From: Lucinisca nassula
Lineage: Eukaryota; Mollusca; Bivalvia; Lucinida; Lucinidae
Assembly: GCA_963580285.1 (NCBI GenBank)
Contig: OY757013.1
Location: 153,253,900 to 153,317,899, forward strand
Length of the DNA: 64,000 nucleotides
Direction of reading: 5' to 3'
Shown piece by piece: positions 1 through 10,079 of this stretch; position 1 is the stretch's first letter, and every line of letters begins with the position of its first letter. Both the position numbers and the translations under genes were made by a program. The notes under the pieces were generated by a model. The model saw only the letters and a list, made by a program, of their open reading frames with translations, was not told the origin of the DNA and searched no databases.

Positions 1-1013
1 TGTCCAATACACAAATTGACAGAGTTTCTATCAGAAATATCAATTTGGTTTACAATAGCATTGAGATCAGTAAGTCTTCCAATGAGACTACGTCGGAAAT
101 CTGCGCAAAGTGCGTCATCCCATTGTATTCTAGTTCTACACTCCGGTATGTTGGGAATATCAGGGATAGTATTACATGAAATTCCAAAAGACAGTGGAGC
201 GTGATCGGACCATTCACAAAATGCATTGATTCGGAAGCTCTTCAGGCAATCAAAATCATGTTGTCCTAAAATGACATAATCAATTACACTACATCCAGTA
301 CGACTGGCGTAGGTATACATTCCCACTGAATGGTCGTTTCCAAGCCTACCGTTAGCAATGCGTAAAGAGGTCGATTTACATAGATCTAAAAGTTTTAAGC
401 CGTGCGAATTACAAACTGTATCCAATGAGCGACGTGCAGACGGTAAATCGGGTAAATAATCATCGTCATCAATGCTATTTACTATACTATCATACGCAAT
501 ATAATCAGGTCGTGAACCGTTACCCACCCGTGCATTCCAATCGCCGCATAAAATGACCTTTCCTTGCGATTGGAAGTCATTAACGTCTTCTTGCAATAAA
601 GAGAAAAAGTCCACATCAACGACATTATATGCCGGAGAATTCTCTCCCCACAAATAAACACCAGAAATATAAGTATCACTCTCAGTTTTAAAAAAGTGCT
701 TGTCCAGTTTCAGCCAAATTATGCTATCAAAATGGTTCTTGACGACTTTAATTCCATTTAAAATGCGATCTTTTACATACACTGCAACGCCACCACTGCA
801 CCTGTTGGCGCGCCTATTTTGAAATTTACGGTAATAATTAAAACATTTATATCCCTCAATTTCAATGTTAGATTTGCTCTGTGTCCAAGTTTCATAGAGA
901 AATATAATATTATGTTCACAAAGAAAGCTTAAAAAATCGTCATCTTCAAGTTTATGTCTTGTAAGACCGTTGACGTTCCATGACAGAACACCCAGTTCAG
1001 CCTCCGTCGAATC
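1..1013 (-). CDS. LINE ORF2, N-terminal endonuclease domain (partial, runs off the window)
   Basis: An open frame of about 336 codons runs from next to the ORF1 stop to the window edge. It reads as an APE-type endonuclease, the enzyme that nicks target DNA for target-primed reverse transcription. Visible motifs are SWNVNGL at the start (about 983-963), an ETWT block, GDWN near 534-549 and SDHAPL with the catalytic His at 201-203. The reverse transcriptase would lie beyond position 1. No stop interrupts the visible part, so this copy may be fairly young. The frame is the same as that of ORF1 and contains no ATG upstream of the catalytic motifs; the first in-frame ATG is at 318-320, inside the domain. 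Family resemblance (from memory of ORF1 and endonuclease style) is to L1/Tx1-like LINEs; the clade is tentative. Confidence 0.85.
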
Positions 1014-1994
1014 CTAATGAGACTCATTGCGCACTGGTCGGCCGTCGACGTAAAGCGTGTCATAGCTTATCCACGCACGCTTACCATCCCGAATAGCCTG
1101 ACGCATCTTAGGAAGAAGTTGCTTACGACGATCAGCAATTTCCTTGGGGAATTGTTCATTAACAAAGTAACCTGTTCCCTTTAAATTAGACCTCGCACGC
1201 CTAACCACCTCACGGTCTTTAAACTGCAAAAACTTGGCAACTATACTTCTAGGTCTGTTCGTTGCACCCGAATATTCGCCCATTCTGTGAACCCGTTCGA
1301 GCCGAAACCCATCGACAACGTCCTGGGCAAGTTTAAGTTTCTCAACCATGAACCGGCAAAGTTTCGTTTCAGTGACCTCAGGTCGTTCATGTGGATCCTC
1401 CGAGATACCAGTGAATACGAGGTTGTTACGCATTGACTGTGACTGCACATACAGTAACGAATCGCTCACTTTCGCCTTATCAGATGTCAACTGTGTAATC
1501 TGCTCCTGGGCAACGCCAAGAGAAAACTCAAGTGTGTCCATACGCTCCGATATTTTCGACATAGCATCCTTATTGTCTTTAAACTCGTCATGAACAAATG
1601 TCCAAAGCTTTTTGAGATCAGAATCAAAGCTACTAACCTTCTGTTCTAATATATCCAGTTTATTAAGCTTATTGTCCATCACCGCCATTTTAGACTCAAT
1701 TCGCTTCAAATGTTTAAGTATTTCTAAGTTTGCTGATGAGTTACTTGCACTTCCACCTTCTGTATTAGCCTTATCACCAGATTCAGACATATTGCTACTC
1801 AGAGATGCCTCAAATACAGAAATATCAAGGTCCAAATCTGATTCACTACCATAAAGAACTGAGTTAGCCTGATGAATAGAGTCACTCACCGCCCCTTGTA
1901 CCGGTGATCCGCCATTACGTGCACTTTTCAATTGACCACTAGTACCATCACTACTGTTTTTACGTTTTTTCGTCTTTTTGTGCCTCCCCGTCAA
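1014..1994 (-). CDS. LINE ORF1, L1/Tx1-type RNA-binding protein
   Basis: About 326 residues. The N-terminus is lysine/arginine rich (GRHKKTKKRK), the middle (roughly residues 90-165) has heptad-like leucine/isoleucine spacing expected of a trimerising coiled coil, and the C-terminal third carries the RRM-like block MRNNLVFTGI, the RVHRMG motif and a RPRSIVAKF...KDRE segment typical of L1-type ORF1 proteins. Such proteins bind LINE RNA and form the cytoplasmic RNP. It ends at TAG (1014-1016), directly followed in frame by ORF2. The most plausible start codon in this copy reads TTG, not ATG (1992-1994), and a stop lies just upstream at 2007-2009; the first ATG in frame is residue 69. Either the start has mutated or initiation is non-AUG. 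Family call is strong, clade call moderate. Confidence 0.85.
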   Translation of the reverse strand: MTGRHKKTKKRKNSSDGTSGQLKSARNGGSPVQGAVSDSIHQANSVLYGSESDLDLDISVFEASLSSNMSESGDKANTEGGSASNSSANLEILKHLKRIESKMAVMDNKLNKLDILEQKVSSFDSDLKKLWTFVHDEFKDNKDAMSKISERMDTLEFSLGVAQEQITQLTSDKAKVSDSLLYVQSQSMRNNLVFTGISEDPHERPEVTETKLCRFMVEKLKLAQDVVDGFRLERVHRMGEYSGATNRPRSIVAKFLQFKDREVVRRARSNLKGTGYFVNEQFPKEIADRRKQLLPKMRQAIRDGKRAWISYDTLYVDGRPVRNESH

Positions 1995-2384
1995 AAACGA
2001 TTCACGCTATCTAACGCTCCATAGAATGAACACAAAGAGGCAGTTAAAAGTTTTGACAAAATTCAGCTAAAATCACCATTTTATTCCAATTTATCGAGAG
2101 CCAAAAAACACAACACTATCGACTTGACCACGTGACCTGCGCATGTACTGTAGACGACAGTGGGATTTTACTAAAACCCCGTCTTTGCCTGAGGTAATAT
2201 TACCCAGATTATGCGGGACACATAAGGGAGGCTATCACAGTATGACTTGTTAATTCATGTAAACAGCCTTACTAGCAGACGACTTTAATACACGGATACA
2301 TAAGTTCATTTATATACTAAAATGCCTAGAAAGTTTCATAAATCTAAGCCCAGCAGTTCTTGAAAAATCTTTGGCGGAACAAAA
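1995..2384. other. 5' region of the LINE and unassigned flank
   Basis: The part nearest ORF1 should be the LINE 5' UTR, but its far boundary is not visible because no TSD could be found. No gene or other repeat recognised. Confidence 0.4.
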
Positions 2385-2434
<50 letters not shown>

Positions 2435-2447
2435 GCACGCGCACGCA
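2385..2447. repeat. (CA)n microsatellite
   Basis: Uninterrupted CA dinucleotides grading into GCAC/GCACGC variants at the right end. The reverse strand opens short artefactual frames rich in Cys-Val. Confidence 0.95.
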
Positions 2448-3050
2448 AACGGATAAAGATATGGCAAACTGGTAAATGCCGGTTTTGAATGGTAGTATGC
2501 GAATAATATGCCGTAAGAGCATCTGCAGTAGGTCGCATGCGCAGTGATCATTCCGGGAGCCCTCATTATTCCAAGAATTCAAAACACTAAATCGAATTTG
2601 TGATATCAAAAATAGGGGATTTATAGTAAAACGGCACCTCATATGGAATAACGAAAAATGTAGGACGAAAGTAAAAACATAACGGCTACGCCGTAAAAAT
2701 GTCCAGTCAGTTTGTTCCCATCAGACACTCAATGCTGATCAAACGCTGAGTAAACGTTACAATGCCTGATCAGAGTGCGCGGATCCGCATGCTAATCCGA
2801 GTCGTCGCAGTGTCACATGGGTCTTGTAGGTATTGTCGTGCGCGACTCAACATTTGATACAGTCAAACTTCGATAACTCGAACAGAACTTCGATAACTCG
2901 AATAGAACTGCGGTAACTCGACTGCATTTGGCACTATGAAAATGTGACTGAGGGTATTTCTTAGTAATGACGTCAGCGCAAGGTCTGGAAGGGCATGATC
3001 GGGATTCTTTTCGATATTCTGAAAAATAAAAAAAATGTTTTGTGTATACA
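2448..3050. repeat. Unassigned sequence with a short pogo/Tigger-like terminal repeat
   Basis: Most of the stretch shows no recognisable feature. At 2860-2920 the motif CTTCGATAACTCGAA and two variants follow each other about every 20 bp, next to TACAGTCAAACTTCG. CAGT-start ends of this kind occur in pogo/Tigger-type DNA transposons with TA target sites. No matching opposite end was found, so only a relic is claimed. Confidence 0.35.
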
Positions 3051-3095
3051 TTAGAATTGCCTCATTGAGGCGATTCTAAGGTATGCACACAGCAT
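3051..3095. repeat. Palindromic repeat family P, degenerate copy
   Basis: Core ATTGCCTCATTGAGGCGAT is a decayed version of the palindrome GAACCGCCTC...GAGGCGGTTC seen best at 19151-19223. Confidence 0.6.
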
Positions 3096-3168
3096 ACCCT
3101 TTTGAAGATAAAATCAAAATAACCCCCTAAATTATATCAAATGTATGGATTCCTGACCTATGGGAAGA

Positions 3169-3370
3169 TACTTTTCTACGGTCATTCTCTCCCTTCCGCT
3201 GATTAAAGAAGGGCAGTTGTCAGTTTCTGGCGAAAGAATATGCACTGCACTGGTTAACCGCTTGCGTATAAGCTTGTCCAGGAAAGTGAGGATAGGTAAA
3301 TGACCGGCTCAAAAATGACCTATATAGTGTTGACTGGGCTGTTAAACTCCAGTACAAACAAACAAAACCC
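3169..3370 (+). mobile_element. SINE family 2, 5'-truncated copy with TSD
   Basis: Holds the body (GAAGGGCAGTTGTCAGTTTC), the block GGTTAACCGCTTGCG...AAGCTTGTCCAGGAA and the 3' end AGTGTTGACTGGGCTG followed by a (CAAA)n tail. ATGGGAAGA occurs at both sides (3160-3168 and 3371-3379) as a 9-bp TSD. The tRNA head present in the copy at 19601-19898 is missing, as expected from target-primed reverse transcription that stopped early. Confidence 0.8.
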
Positions 3371-3379
3371 ATGGGAAGA

Positions 3380-3795
3380 ATTCTCTAGGAACTCGAGAAC
3401 GAGTTCGATTTATTCATGATAAACGAGGCATCCGTGTTCCAGTTAATGAAGTTTCGGTGTAACACTGTCACGTGGAAAATCTTAGCGCCGCTTACAACAA
3501 TAACAGTGACTAGAAATGTGTGTCAAACTTTGTATTAGTTTAGACCTTTAGATAAACACATCCGTATGGCCAAGTTCTGCAACGAAAGATCGGGTGGTTT
3601 CTCTCCGGTTACTCCGGTTGTCGTCATCCTCTGATTAACAATTGGGTCGAAAAAGAAAGTGAAATAATCTTGAAAGGGCCGTAAAAAAAAAAGAGAAAAA
3701 AAAATGAACGTCCGTGTGACATAGTTCATTTTCATATCTCAAAAACGATTACTTTTCTCATGAAAATGTATGATACTTTTCTTTTCTATATGGTT
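3380..3795. other. No feature recognised
   Basis: A short A-rich run at about 3683-3704 is the only compositional feature. Confidence 0.5.
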
Positions 3796-3840
3796 GTGGG
3801 AACAATGAGGCGGTTCTAACGAGTACCCACTACCTATATC
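3796..3840. repeat. Palindromic repeat family P, half copy
   Basis: GAGGCGGTTCTAACGAGTAC followed by CCAC is the right half of the family P palindrome. Confidence 0.7.
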
Positions 3841-3853
3841 TTGTAGCAGAAAG

Positions 3854-5620
3854 AATCAAAGCACTGAGAGTGCTGATGGAGCGTAGCTTTGATAATTTGA
3901 TTTAGCGTCTGATTGGTATTTTAATTCAGGCTCATATTGATCCAATGAACATAGCTGTTTGAAGCTATTCTGGGCCAGAAGTCGTGTTAAAGCAATAAGA
4001 CCTATATTGAAATTAACTCACGCTAAGGTGTAGACCCCGCAACAACCATCACGAAAACACGCCTTTACAAATACATTGTCAATTTTTCGGCCAAAAAAAT
4101 GGAAATTTTAAGATACAAAATTGTCATATTTTCTTATCTCTGCTCAAAACATTGAATGCGGGGACTTGATTGAACCGCCTTGACGAGGCAGTTTTATCAA
4201 GTACACACAATCAATATTTTTGAGCAATACAGCAACCATGCAGTTCTACAGTTTAATTGAAGATTTCTGTTGAGCTATAGTTCGTGCAATAACTGCGGCT
4301 TGTGCAACTGTTTTGCGGCTTTAAAGTTATTTTATGTAATCAGTTTTTGAAAAAATACCTTGGGGAGGTTATTTATCTTGCATTAGACATTCTCCTTGGT
4401 TACGTCTTGATGATGTTTATCTTCATGTGAAAAAATATCATAATTTTCCCAGCAGTTTATAAGTTATACATCCGTAATCAGTCTTTAAGAATTGCCTCGG
4501 TGAGGTTGTTTATAAAGCTATCTGGCATTAGACAATATCATTAGCTTGATCTTGTCAATTTACGTCTGCATGCAAAACATTATAAAAATATACCCGTCGG
4601 TTTGAAAGTTATACGACCGTGTCAGTGGGTGAATTTTTTACCTTGCCGAGGCTAAAATAAAGAAATTGGGCATTCAGGAATCGCGTTGGTTAGATCTTAA
4701 CATTATCTATCTGTATGCTAACAGTTGTCAATCAAAGCACTGAGAGTGCTGATGGAGCGTAGCTTTGATAATTTGATTTAGCGTCTGATTGGTATTTTGA
4801 TTCAGGCTCATATTGATCCAATGAACATAGCTGTTTGAAGCTATTCTGGGCCAGAAGTCGTGTTAAAGCAACAAGACCTATATTGAAATTAACTCACGCT
4901 AAGGTGTAGACCCCGCAACAACCATCACGAAAACACGCTTGTACAAATACATTGTCAATTTTTCGGCAAAAAAAAAAAAAATGGAAATTTTAAGATACAA
5001 AATTGTGATATTGTGATATTTTCTTATCTCTGCTCAAAACATTGAATGCGGGGACTTGATTGAACCGCCTTGACGAGGCAGTTTTATCAAGTACACACAA
5101 TCAATGTTTTTGAGCAATACAACAACCATGCAGTTCTACAGTTTAATTGAAGATTTCTGCTGAGCTATAGTTTGTGCAATAACTGCGGCTTGCGCAACTG
5201 TTTTGCGGCTTTAAAGTTATTTTATGTAATCAGTTTTCGAAAAAATACATTGGGGAGGTTATTTATCATGCATTAGACATTCTCCTTGGTTACGTCTTGG
5301 TGATGTTTATCTTCATGTGAACTTGTATCATAATTTTCCCAGCAGTTTATAAGTTAAACATCCGTAATCAGTCTTAAAAAATTGCCTCGGCGAGGCTGTT
5401 TTTAACGCTATCTCGCATTAGACAATATCATAAGCTTGATCTTGTCAATTTACATCTCCATGCAAAACATTACAAAAATATACCCGTCGGTTTGAAAGTT
5501 ATACGACCGTGTCAGTGGGTGATTTTTTTACCTTGCCGAGGCTAAAATAAAGAAATTGGGCATTCAGGAATCGCGTGGGTTAGATCTGTACATTATCTAT
5601 TTGTATGCTAACAGTTGTCA
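3854..5620. repeat. 876-bp tandem duplication (two copies)
   Basis: Copy 1 runs about 3854-4730 and copy 2 about 4731-5620. Both begin AATCAAAGCACTGAGAGTGC and proceed in the same order through the same landmarks, including a family P palindrome (about 4158-4216 and 5048-5106). They differ by scattered substitutions and a longer A run plus a TTGTGATA repeat in copy 2. No open frame of interest. Confidence 0.9.
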
Positions 5621-6110
5621 AAAATATTCCAAGTAGATTAGAAGTTACACTTCGAAATAATGTTTCAGTTTGCCTAGGCGAGGCCGTTTGTAAAGTAATT
5701 TGGCATAAGGCAATTTTGCGGGTTATGTATTGTCATTATCAACCTGTATGCCGAAAATGATCAAAGCTGGGTTTAGATGTTATACTCCGTATTCATTTTT
5801 ATATCATTTTGCCTCGGCGAGGCCATTCATAAAGTAATCTTGCATAAAACAGCCTCATGGGTTAGGTATTGTCAATATCAATCGGAATGCCAAAAATGAT
5901 CGGAATATTCAGAGAGGTTTGAACATTATACTCTGTTAACATTTTTCTAAATACATATTGCATCGGTGAGGCCATTTATGAAGTGATCTTGCATACGACA
6001 GTTTCTTGGGTTAGTTATTGTCAATATCAATCCATAGGAATATTTGAAGAGGTTTAGACATTATACACGTTATTACATATAAATAAATTTCCTCGACGAG
6101 GCCATTTATG
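4358..6110. repeat. Array of ~140-bp units with a GCCTCGGCGAGGC-type palindrome
   Basis: Related palindromes sit at about 4358, 4494, 4641, 5250, 5384, 5531, 5672, 5811, 5961 and 6090, mostly 130-150 bp apart. Each is followed by a similar phrase (TTTATAAAG..ATCTGGCATTAGACA or variants, then GGTTAG..ATTGTCAAT). Three units lie in each 876-bp copy and four more follow on the right, so the small array predates the large duplication. Confidence 0.85.
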
Positions 6111-6154
6111 AAATGACCTGGCATTAAGGCAATTTCTTTGGTTAGATATTGTCA

Positions 6155-6310
6155 ATACAGCACAGTGCACAGTCTTTTACAGGAAACCAACAACTGCCCG
6201 TCTTGAATCAGCGAAAGGGATGGAATCACCGTGGAACAGATTTCACGATCAATCTCCTGGAAAGAATGTTGCCGAACCCGGCAGACATCGAACTTGCGTA
6301 GGAGCTGATA
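6155..6310 (-). mobile_element. SINE family 2 fragment
   Basis: On the minus strand this matches the middle and part of the head of the copy at 19601-19898. The B-box region survives in decayed form near 6286. The 3' tail is missing and no TSD was found. Confidence 0.65.
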
Positions 6311-6376
6311 ATTTGCTTTATATATGGTCACATGCCTAGGACGCAGACAGGTCGCTTTAAAAAGTAACATTGTTCC

Positions 6377-6418
6377 CCCCACACACACACACACAGACAA
6401 ACACACACACACACAAAC
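6377..6418. repeat. (CA)n microsatellite, interrupted
   Basis: CA repeats broken by AGACAA, preceded by a short C run. Confidence 0.9.
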
Positions 6419-6639
6419 ATTAACCCATACTCTGAGTATATGTCTAGCAGCCTTTTTAGGGACAAACATAGCAGACCCAGATCAGACGCTACAACAAGTG
6501 GCGTCTCATCTGTGTCTATATTGCAAAATTTACTGCTTCAATATAAGCCTTGACGTGCACCTGTCCAAACTCATTCCAATTGTCTTATTTTGTTAATACA
6601 TTATCGACCCACACTGCGTACTTTTAACCCATATTAAAC

Positions 6640-6860
6640 GAATGGAATCCTCAACACCTTATATTAGTATGGGTTCATTTTAAAATCAGGGATGTCAGGT
6701 TGTGGCTTCCGCGAAATATTTGGCAAAAATGGCTGAACTTTTATGTAAGTATGCAGTGAAGGTCATAATGAGACTCCGCGTTCTGTGGTATCTGATCTGG
6801 GTTTGTCCTGTTTGCAAGTTGCCAGGTTTGGGATTTTATGGTACCAATGGGCTGTAAACA
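6640..6860. mobile_element. MITE family H, degenerate copy
   Basis: Shares the phrase TGGAATCCTC..CCTTATAT.. and the later CAGTG..GTCTGATCTGGG..TTTGC..CAGG block with the intact copies at 48.5 and 54.6 kb, but the GC-rich hairpin has decayed. The 330 bp to its left hold nothing recognisable. Confidence 0.6.
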
Positions 6861-6889
6861 GGGTTATATGAACTGAACTATAAAAAGAT

Positions 6890-7440
6890 TAGACTGCTAC
6901 ACAGTTCATCTATTAAAAATATTAATCTATTCCGTTTGAAATAGGTGGTCTGTGAAGCAGTCTATAAGAAGATACCGCATGGCGTAATAAGCTACTATGT
7001 TAACAAGGGGTACTATGTTCTCACTGGTGATTGGGTCATATGCAGTAACACCGAAAGTAGTGCCGAAATCACTTATCATTTAACTGGAGCTACGCTGCAA
7101 CAGCTACGCTCCAAAAACAATAATGCACTTCCCTGTAAACCCCTGTTTTCTTTAAATAAAGTGGATTTTACAGGGGTGATCATTTCGCGGACTTGTCAAA
7201 GTGAAGATTCCCACTTCTCTACTATGCAGTAAAATTCCTATATTAAGACCACCTTTGGGACTGTTCAAAAGTGGTCTTTAAGACCACTTTTGAACAGTCC
7301 CAAAGGTGGTCCCTGACCAGAGGACATTGTGTGCAGAAACCAGGAAGAATGAGTAACTATACCTTTCTGAATAAGCTTTTTACAGCAAAATTAGTCCCAA
7401 TTTTAGGTGGTCTTAACAGCGGAGTTTCACTATACTTGTT
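6890..7440. mobile_element. Non-autonomous pogo-like DNA element (tentative) with long hairpin
   Basis: The right end, read on the minus strand, is CAGTGAAACTCCGCTGTTAA then GACCACC, the kind of end seen in pogo/Tigger elements. AGGTGGTCTGTGAAGCAGTC near 6943 may be the decayed left end. In between, 7246-7312 forms a near-perfect hairpin (AAGACCACCTTTGGGACTGT against its complement). No transposase frame. Confidence 0.45.
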
Positions 7441-7946
7441 TTGTCTTTTCTTTCCAGAATATTAAAGTTTGAAAAACAGCCAAAAGTGACAAGACCACAA
7501 GGACCAGCTCCGAAAAGAGATTTATCAAGTCTACCATAATTCTGATATGACCGTAACCCTATCTCTGAAACCAAGCCTTACCATATCCAACTGTTGACCT
7601 GCATGTAATGATATCCTAATTATTCTCTGAATAAGACTCATTTTACCAATCATTAAAATGTGCGTGCGTGCGTATGTGTGTGTTTTCTTCCCACTAAGGT
7701 CGTATAGGGACAGAACCTCCGACGAAAATCTGGAACAACTGGAATCGAATGTCAAAAGCGAGTCGCTTAATGACTTCTCTACGGGGCCTATATCGTACTG
7801 AAGACAGTTGGTTGGACATTGTGATAACATATCTGTAAGACGTAATGAATTCTTCCATTGCCTTCAAATATAGTTTTTATTTATTTATTTATTTTTTTTT
7901 TTTTTCAGATAAAAATTGTGCACGTTTTCTTGTATCTGCTTCAAAC
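7440..7946. other. No feature recognised apart from a T-rich run
   Basis: Only a TTTA/T-rich run at about 7877-7907 stands out. Confidence 0.5.
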
Positions 7947-8020
7947 ATGGATTATGGGTGCTTGCTAGAACCACCTCAATGAGAAGGTTCTAACGAATAC
8001 CCATGATCTATATGTTTGAG
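7947..8020. repeat. Palindromic repeat family P copy
   Basis: TGGGTGCTTGCTAGAACCAC...GGTTCTAACGAATACCCA, ending in the usual ATCTATATGTTTGAG. Confidence 0.8.
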
Positions 8021-8253
8021 TAAAAATAAAGAATATCAAGTAAACCCCACTTTTCTCTATACAAACTGGGGTTAACAAAGGTACTCCTTGCATGGACTTG
8101 ATATGATAAAGTGATGAGCATTCATATACTGAGCTGCAAAAGAAGTAAGCCTCAATCTGTTTGCTCTGACATTCCTGTTTTAAATTTGAATCCTAAGACT
8201 AGATTGACACTTCCTCCCTAAAGGGAAATTATACATCTTCACCAGATATTTAT

Positions 8254-8305
8254 TAGGGCCCCGCACTGAAAGTGTGGGTGCCCTATAGTAATCACTCTGT
8301 CCGTC

Positions 8306-8340
<35 letters not shown>

Positions 8341-8385
8341 CCGTCCACAAATTTCTGATAGCGCTGCCGGGGCCCTAGTCAGTTG
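8254..8385 (-). mobile_element. Short Helentron/pearl-like element end with GTCT microsatellite
   Basis: Bounded by inverted AGGGCCCC / GGGGCCCT. A stem-loop (GGGCCCCGCACTGAAAGTGT.. with its complement) at one end is next to (GTCT/GTCC)n at 8298-8346. A terminal stem-loop beside a 4-bp microsatellite is the layout described for pearl/HINE elements of bivalves. About 130 bp, no coding capacity. Confidence 0.55.
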
Positions 8386-8445
8386 CACTGACAGCTCTAG
8401 TTCTAAAATGTTTTTGTCAGCCTTATCAACAGGGGACTACTCTTA

Positions 8446-8502
8446 AAGGAAAGAATTTGCTCCTTAGGAGCAAATTCTTTCTTTTAAGAGTAGACCTCTT
8501 TT
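8446..8502. repeat. Palindrome
   Basis: AAAGGAAAGAATTTGCTCC / GGAGCAAATTCTTTC form a hairpin of about 24-bp arms. A decayed relative lies at 45822-45866. Confidence 0.8.
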
Positions 8503-8639
8503 TTTAAAAGGGCCCAGTTTACAGGAAACCCAACAAGAAGTCTAGCAGGGTATCTCCCTGGTTACATATTACTTCTAGAAAATACGAGTATATCAAATGT
8601 ATCAATTCCCCTTAATATTGATGGATAATGTAATGATAC

Positions 8640-8869
8640 AAAGGATCTGATTATGACTTGAAATTAGTGCTAATTTTTTACTTTTTACATCTGAGTATGA
8701 CTTAAAATCAGTGCTTATGTATTACTTTTTATGTGTTTGATTATGACGTAAAATCAATGTTTATTTGTTACTTCTTACGTGTCTGATTATAACTTAAAAT
8801 CAGTGCTTATTTATTACTTCAAATGTGTCCGATTATGACCTAAAATCTGTGCTTTATTTATTTGTTGGA
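8640..8869 (+). repeat. ~46-bp tandem array, left part
   Basis: About five units of GATTATGACTTAAAATCAGT followed by GCTTATTTATTACTTC..ACGTGTCT. The same array resumes in the same orientation at 16410-16790, so the intervening 7.5 kb was inserted into it. Confidence 0.85.
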
Positions 8870-8873
8870 ATAT

Positions 8874-9808
8874 CACACTGGTCAATAGATACGCACAGGC
8901 TGCGTAGCGGTCGCATAGGCTTCGTATTTTGGACGCATAGGCTTCGATGAAAAATGGCGGATGACAGTTCGTCAATGCAGGTAAGAAACGGTTTTTACGG
9001 CAATCTAAATGTTATATAGCGTTGTCCAATACTGACATCTGCCTTACGGACCACTTTATTAACGTGCGGCTTCGTCTGTTGCAAGAAAAAGTTTGAAAAA
9101 CGGAATATAGAAAAATAGACCCCAAAAGAAATTTGGCATTCAACACAGATTCACCTGTAGTTTCACTTTGGCCCAGTCGCCCAATGTAACTACACGTTTT
9201 TGGCTGGTGTTCTGGCCGATAAATTGTGACTAATGATAGTGAAATCGAAAAGCTAACATGCAACTTTCGTCACATCTTTTGCGAAAAAGAAAAATCATGA
9301 TATTTCGATACAACGAACGTAGCTTCGTTAACTATTACAACGCAGAGGCTGCGAACTAAATTTGAAAGCGCTGAATTATGCAGTATAATAACGAATTATA
9401 TTAAATTATTATCGAGAAATGAGCCAACCAGCGTTAGTTGATGATGCTAAAGACATTCTGCATCATTTATACCAAACACATTTTCATTCTCAGCTATGCA
9501 AATACAACATTATGATTCGAATGCCAAAATCTGTCAAGTTACAATTATTTACACTACCGTTCATAAACTTGGTAAGTCTTCGCCAAATCTGTTAAGTATT
9601 AAGCCAAATAATATTTGCACTGTATGAATTTCTGGCGTGTTTTTATTACAACGCGGGTGGCTTAGGAATTTACGACGTGCAGGTTACAGAGATGGGCAGA
9701 CGCATAACGAAATCACGCCTATTAAAATACCACTAAAAAGATAAAACATTCAGATAAAACATCCTGATAGTTTTGATATTTCTGCTCGCCCGGACCAGGC
9801 GCGTATCC
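8874..9808 (+). repeat. Left terminal inverted repeat of the 7.5-kb element
   Basis: Matches the reverse complement of 15410-16405 over almost all of its length with scattered differences. Its inner end contains a family P palindrome remnant cut by the nested element; the remainder of the arm continues at 13233-13265. A frame on the minus strand (9012-9263) has a counterpart in the other arm, but this follows from the duplication and no function is seen. Confidence 0.85.
8954..8980 (+). promoter_or_regulatory. Exon-like ATG with splice-donor-like end; also a YY1-like motif
   Basis: AAAAATGGCGGATGAC is followed after 27 bases by CAG|GTAAGA, a good splice donor. It would encode MADDSSSMQ. AATGGCGG also matches the binding motif of YY1. 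The identical 27 bases occur in the other arm (16299-16325), both pointing inward. Confidence 0.4.
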
Positions 9809-10079
9809 CAGGCTTTCAAGTAGTCCTACTTTTTCCTACTTTTCCTACTTTTTTGGTCTCTTCCTACTTTGTTCCTACTTTTTCCAGAAAAACTCCTACT
9901 TCTCCTTCTTTTTTGATTTGTTCAAAAACTAAGATCCCAAATAAATAAATAAACAAATAAAGCATTTAAAAGTATTACATATATCTCAGTCTATTTGTAG
10001 AATGCATCTTATTACATGACATATGTGCTGATGATCCTCGACATTCATCTGCTGTTTTTAGCTGTACCACTAGTTTGAA

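Noticed and set aside
9012..9263. Gene in the left arm conserved with 16082-16279
   Set aside because: Similarity of the two frames is explained by the inverted repeat; starts differ and no domain is recognisable.
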